From CAYLQD01 sp043819695 (GTDB lineage Bacteria > Planctomycetota > PUPC01), in contig JBDREM010000008.1 of NCBI GenBank assembly GCA_043819695.1, positions 1-6,818 of the forward strand: 6,818 bases of DNA, read 5' to 3'. A model generated the notes under the pieces. The model did no database searches, had not been told where the DNA came from, and worked only from the letters and a program-made list of their open reading frames with translations. Made by a program: the position numbers and the translations under genes. Position 1 is the first letter of the stretch; each line of letters begins with the position of its first letter. Below are positions 5,911 through 6,818 of the stretch, in pieces.

Positions 5911-5958
5911 CGGTAATCGTTCCAATCGGTAATCGTTCCAAAGTGTGTGTGTGTGTGT
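5911..5958. repeat. 16-bp tandem duplication followed by (GT)8
   Basis: CGGTAATCGTTCCAAT (5911-5926) is followed directly by a copy differing at the last base (5927-5942). GT is then repeated eight times (5943-5958). The duplicated unit contains the left terminal repeat of element copy 2, so this end of the element has been duplicated. Copy 1 has TATGTGTGG at the matching place, a likely precursor of the GT run. Confidence 0.85.
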
Positions 5959-6044
5959 GGTAACGCTTGGATCGTTCGATCTGCAATGCAGGGGCACGGC
6001 ACGCCGTGCCCCTGCACAGACCACAGGTTCTTCGGAACGATCAC
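5912..6044. mobile_element. MITE-like repeat element, copy 2 (about 133 bp)
   Basis: The left end GTAATCGTTCC occurs twice (from 5913 and from 5929) because of the tandem duplication. The right end is GGAACGATCAC (6034-6044), an inverted repeat of the left matching at 10 of 11. The final 39 bp (6007-6045) match copy 1 (1467-1505) at 35 positions with no gap, and the last 19, GTTCTTCGGAACGATCACG, are identical. The flanks are CGTATTTC (5904-5911) and CGTATTTG (6044-6051), a 7-of-8 direct repeat consistent with a target-site duplication of its own; the exact border is uncertain by one base. Inside is a perfect 14-bp-stem palindrome (5987-6016). There is no ORF of its own. Confidence 0.62.
5987..6016. 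repeat. Perfect 14-bp-stem palindrome in element copy 2
   Basis: TGCAGGGGCACGGC (5987-6000) and GCCGTGCCCCTGCA (6003-6016) are exact inverted copies separated by AC. Its right arm runs into the CCCCTGC-x-CAGA segment shared with copy 1. There is no T-tract, so a terminator role is doubtful. Confidence 0.85.
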
Positions 6045-6054
6045 GTATTTGGGT

Positions 6055-6083
6055 TTGCCAAGTCTGCACGGCGTTGGTAAGCT
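6055..6083 (+). promoter_or_regulatory. Candidate promoter for the secreted-protein gene
   Basis: TTGCCA (6055-6060), a 17-bp spacer, then TAAGCT (6078-6083). The -35 has five of six consensus bases; the -10 keeps T, A and the final T. The expected start is near 6090, about 47 nt before the ATG. As at metV, the -35 begins about 10 bp after the shared GATCACG end of the element. Confidence 0.4.
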
Positions 6084-6124
6084 GGTATGCGAGGAAGGGA
6101 GCGGGGGAGACTGGCTCTCTGGTT

Positions 6125-6130
6125 AGGAGG
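6125..6130 (+). promoter_or_regulatory. Strong Shine-Dalgarno that fixes the start at 6137
   Basis: AGGAGG sits 6 nt before the ATG at 6137. The same frame is open back to 5945, but that start would lie inside the (GT)8 tract and the element, and would place the signal peptide in the middle of the protein. The 6137 start puts the signal peptide at the N terminus. Confidence 0.8.
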
Positions 6131-6136
6131 CTGAAG

Positions 6137-6607
6137 ATGGCAATGGCAAAGTTGTTTAGAACATTGCTGTGCGGCCTGTTGGCGTGCGTGTTGGTTTGTC
6201 CCGCCGCCTTCGCGGCCACGGAAACGTACGCGATCGCCATTGTGACCAAGGCGAAGGCCAAAGGCGGGAAAGGCACGTACTTCGACACGGTCACGCTGAC
6301 GTTCTTCGACAACGGGACCTTCACGACCGACGACATCAACGCCGGCACCTGGACGGGCGACGAGAAGAAGCGCGTGCTGCAGGTCGCGTTCAGCGACATC
6401 GAGACGTTGGTCGAGACGATCGCCGCCGACGAGCTTGGCATCGCGGTCGACCTCGTGTCCGTCGCGTCGGTGAAGGGGAGTGCGAAGGTCAAGGGGGACA
6501 CGATCAAGGGCTCGTTGAAGGTCAAGGGCGTCGTGGACGTGCACGACGAGGCCCTGTTCGGCGTCAAGTTCTCGATCTCGATCAAGTTCGCCGGCACCCG
6601 GATATAA
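6137..6607 (+). CDS. Small secreted beta-rich protein of unknown function
   Basis: A 156-residue protein I do not recognise. It begins with a typical Sec signal peptide: basic MAMAKLFR, hydrophobic LLCGLLACVLVC, then PAAFA with likely cleavage after Ala26. There is no clear lipobox, so it is probably free in the periplasm or exported. The mature part alternates polar and hydrophobic residues, as in beta strands, and contains DNGTFTTDDINAGTWTGDEK, a pattern (x-NGTF...GTW) common in lipocalin-like and other small beta-barrel domains; this is a fold guess only. The second half is lysine- and valine-rich with a short internal repeat (KGSAKVKG at about 113-120, KGSLKVKG at about 124-131). No catalytic motif is evident. 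It stands alone, with its own candidate promoter and a strong ribosome site just after element copy 2. A second ATG at 6143 is a less likely start. Confidence 0.8.
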   Translation: MAMAKLFRTLLCGLLACVLVCPAAFAATETYAIAIVTKAKAKGGKGTYFDTVTLTFFDNGTFTTDDINAGTWTGDEKKRVLQVAFSDIETLVETIAADELGIAVDLVSVASVKGSAKVKGDTIKGSLKVKGVVDVHDEALFGVKFSISIKFAGTRI

Positions 6608-6818
6608 CAACGGCCGCCGGAACGAGGGCCTCTCGGGGAGCTTACTGCCGCGGGCCGGGTGCTGCTGTCACGTGTTGCGGGGCATCCCTCCGACGTGTTC
6701 GGCGTCATCGGCCTGCGCCTGATCTTGCGAGACTCGAGATGGCGGGCTGATCAGCGGAGACGCGCCCGCTCCGAAGGTGCGCGTCGCCGCCTTTCCACCG
6801 GGCCGAAAACGGCGCCTG
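6608..6818. other. Right-hand end, no supported gene
   Basis: After the stop of the secreted protein the same frame stays open for 70 codons to the window edge and includes a GTG at 6659, but it has no ribosome site and ends in an arginine-rich stretch typical of GC-rich non-coding DNA. Minus-strand frames also stay open but show no recognisable motif. I see no terminator with a T-tract. Confidence 0.4.

Larger units (their letters stand above)
5767..6136. other. Gene-free region between the remnant and the secreted-protein gene
   Basis: About 370 bp without a supported gene. It holds, in order, a stretch on the minus strand that stays open but has no good start, a 40-bp near-perfect palindrome (5842-5881), a 16-bp tandem duplication (5911-5942), a (GT)8 tract, element copy 2 (about 5912-6044) and a candidate promoter. 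Confidence 0.6.

Noticed and set aside
5945..6136. N-terminal extension of the secreted protein from 5945
   Set aside because: Would start inside the GT tract, translate the mobile element and bury the signal peptide; the AGGAGG at 6125-6130 supports the 6137 start.
5875..6708. 277-codon minus-strand frame opposite the secreted-protein gene
   Set aside because: Ser/Thr/Pro-rich antisense shadow; the plus strand has a signal peptide and a strong Shine-Dalgarno.
6608..6818. Open frame continuing in the frame of the secreted protein to the right edge (GTG at 6659)
   Set aside because: No ribosome site, no motif and an Arg-rich tail; stop-free by base composition. Cannot be excluded because the window ends here.

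Overview
The window reads as chromosomal DNA from an uncultured, GC-rich bacterium. Protein-coding stretches use codons ending almost entirely in G or C. The separate metV and metF genes point to a lineage with Wood-Ljungdahl-type or glycine-cleavage-type one-carbon metabolism. MetV-like proteins occur in acetogens and in many anaerobic or facultative phyla. I cannot name the phylum.

Layout, left to right, is as follows. (1) A 5'-truncated dihydrolipoamide dehydrogenase gene (1-1239) enters from the left edge. (2) A 355-bp gap (1240-1594) is mostly filled by a mobile-element-like repeat (1261-1504). It has inverted ends, an exact 7-bp flanking direct repeat (GCGAGAA) and several internal palindromes, and is followed by a good candidate promoter. 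(3) metV (1595-2269) and metF (2325-3287) form a probable operon, separated by a spacer made of a hexanucleotide repeat. (4) A 236-bp gap with a candidate sigma70-type promoter leads into cstA (3524-5323), a pyruvate/peptide transporter of the carbon starvation family. (5) Facing it on the minus strand is a decayed or frameshifted membrane-protein gene (5340-5766). (6) Positions 5767-6136 hold a long near-perfect palindrome, a 16-bp tandem duplication, a (GT)8 tract and a second, shorter copy of the mobile-element-like repeat (about 5912-6044). (7) A small secreted protein of unknown function (6137-6607) is followed by about 210 bp with no supported gene.

The lpd, metV and metF genes all deal with C1 units and reducing equivalents. 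Lpd reoxidises the lipoyl carrier of the glycine cleavage system or of 2-oxoacid dehydrogenases. MetF with MetV interconverts methylene- and methyl-tetrahydrofolate. CstA would import pyruvate or peptides. The link between cstA and the C1 genes is only neighbourhood.

The most unusual signal is the pair of short elements. They share inverted ends (GTAATCGTYCC ... GGAACGATCAC), each is flanked by its own direct repeat, and their last 39 bp match at 35 positions without gaps. In both places the shared right end stops about 10 bp before a predicted -35 box. I see no CRISPR array, tRNA, rRNA or defence system.
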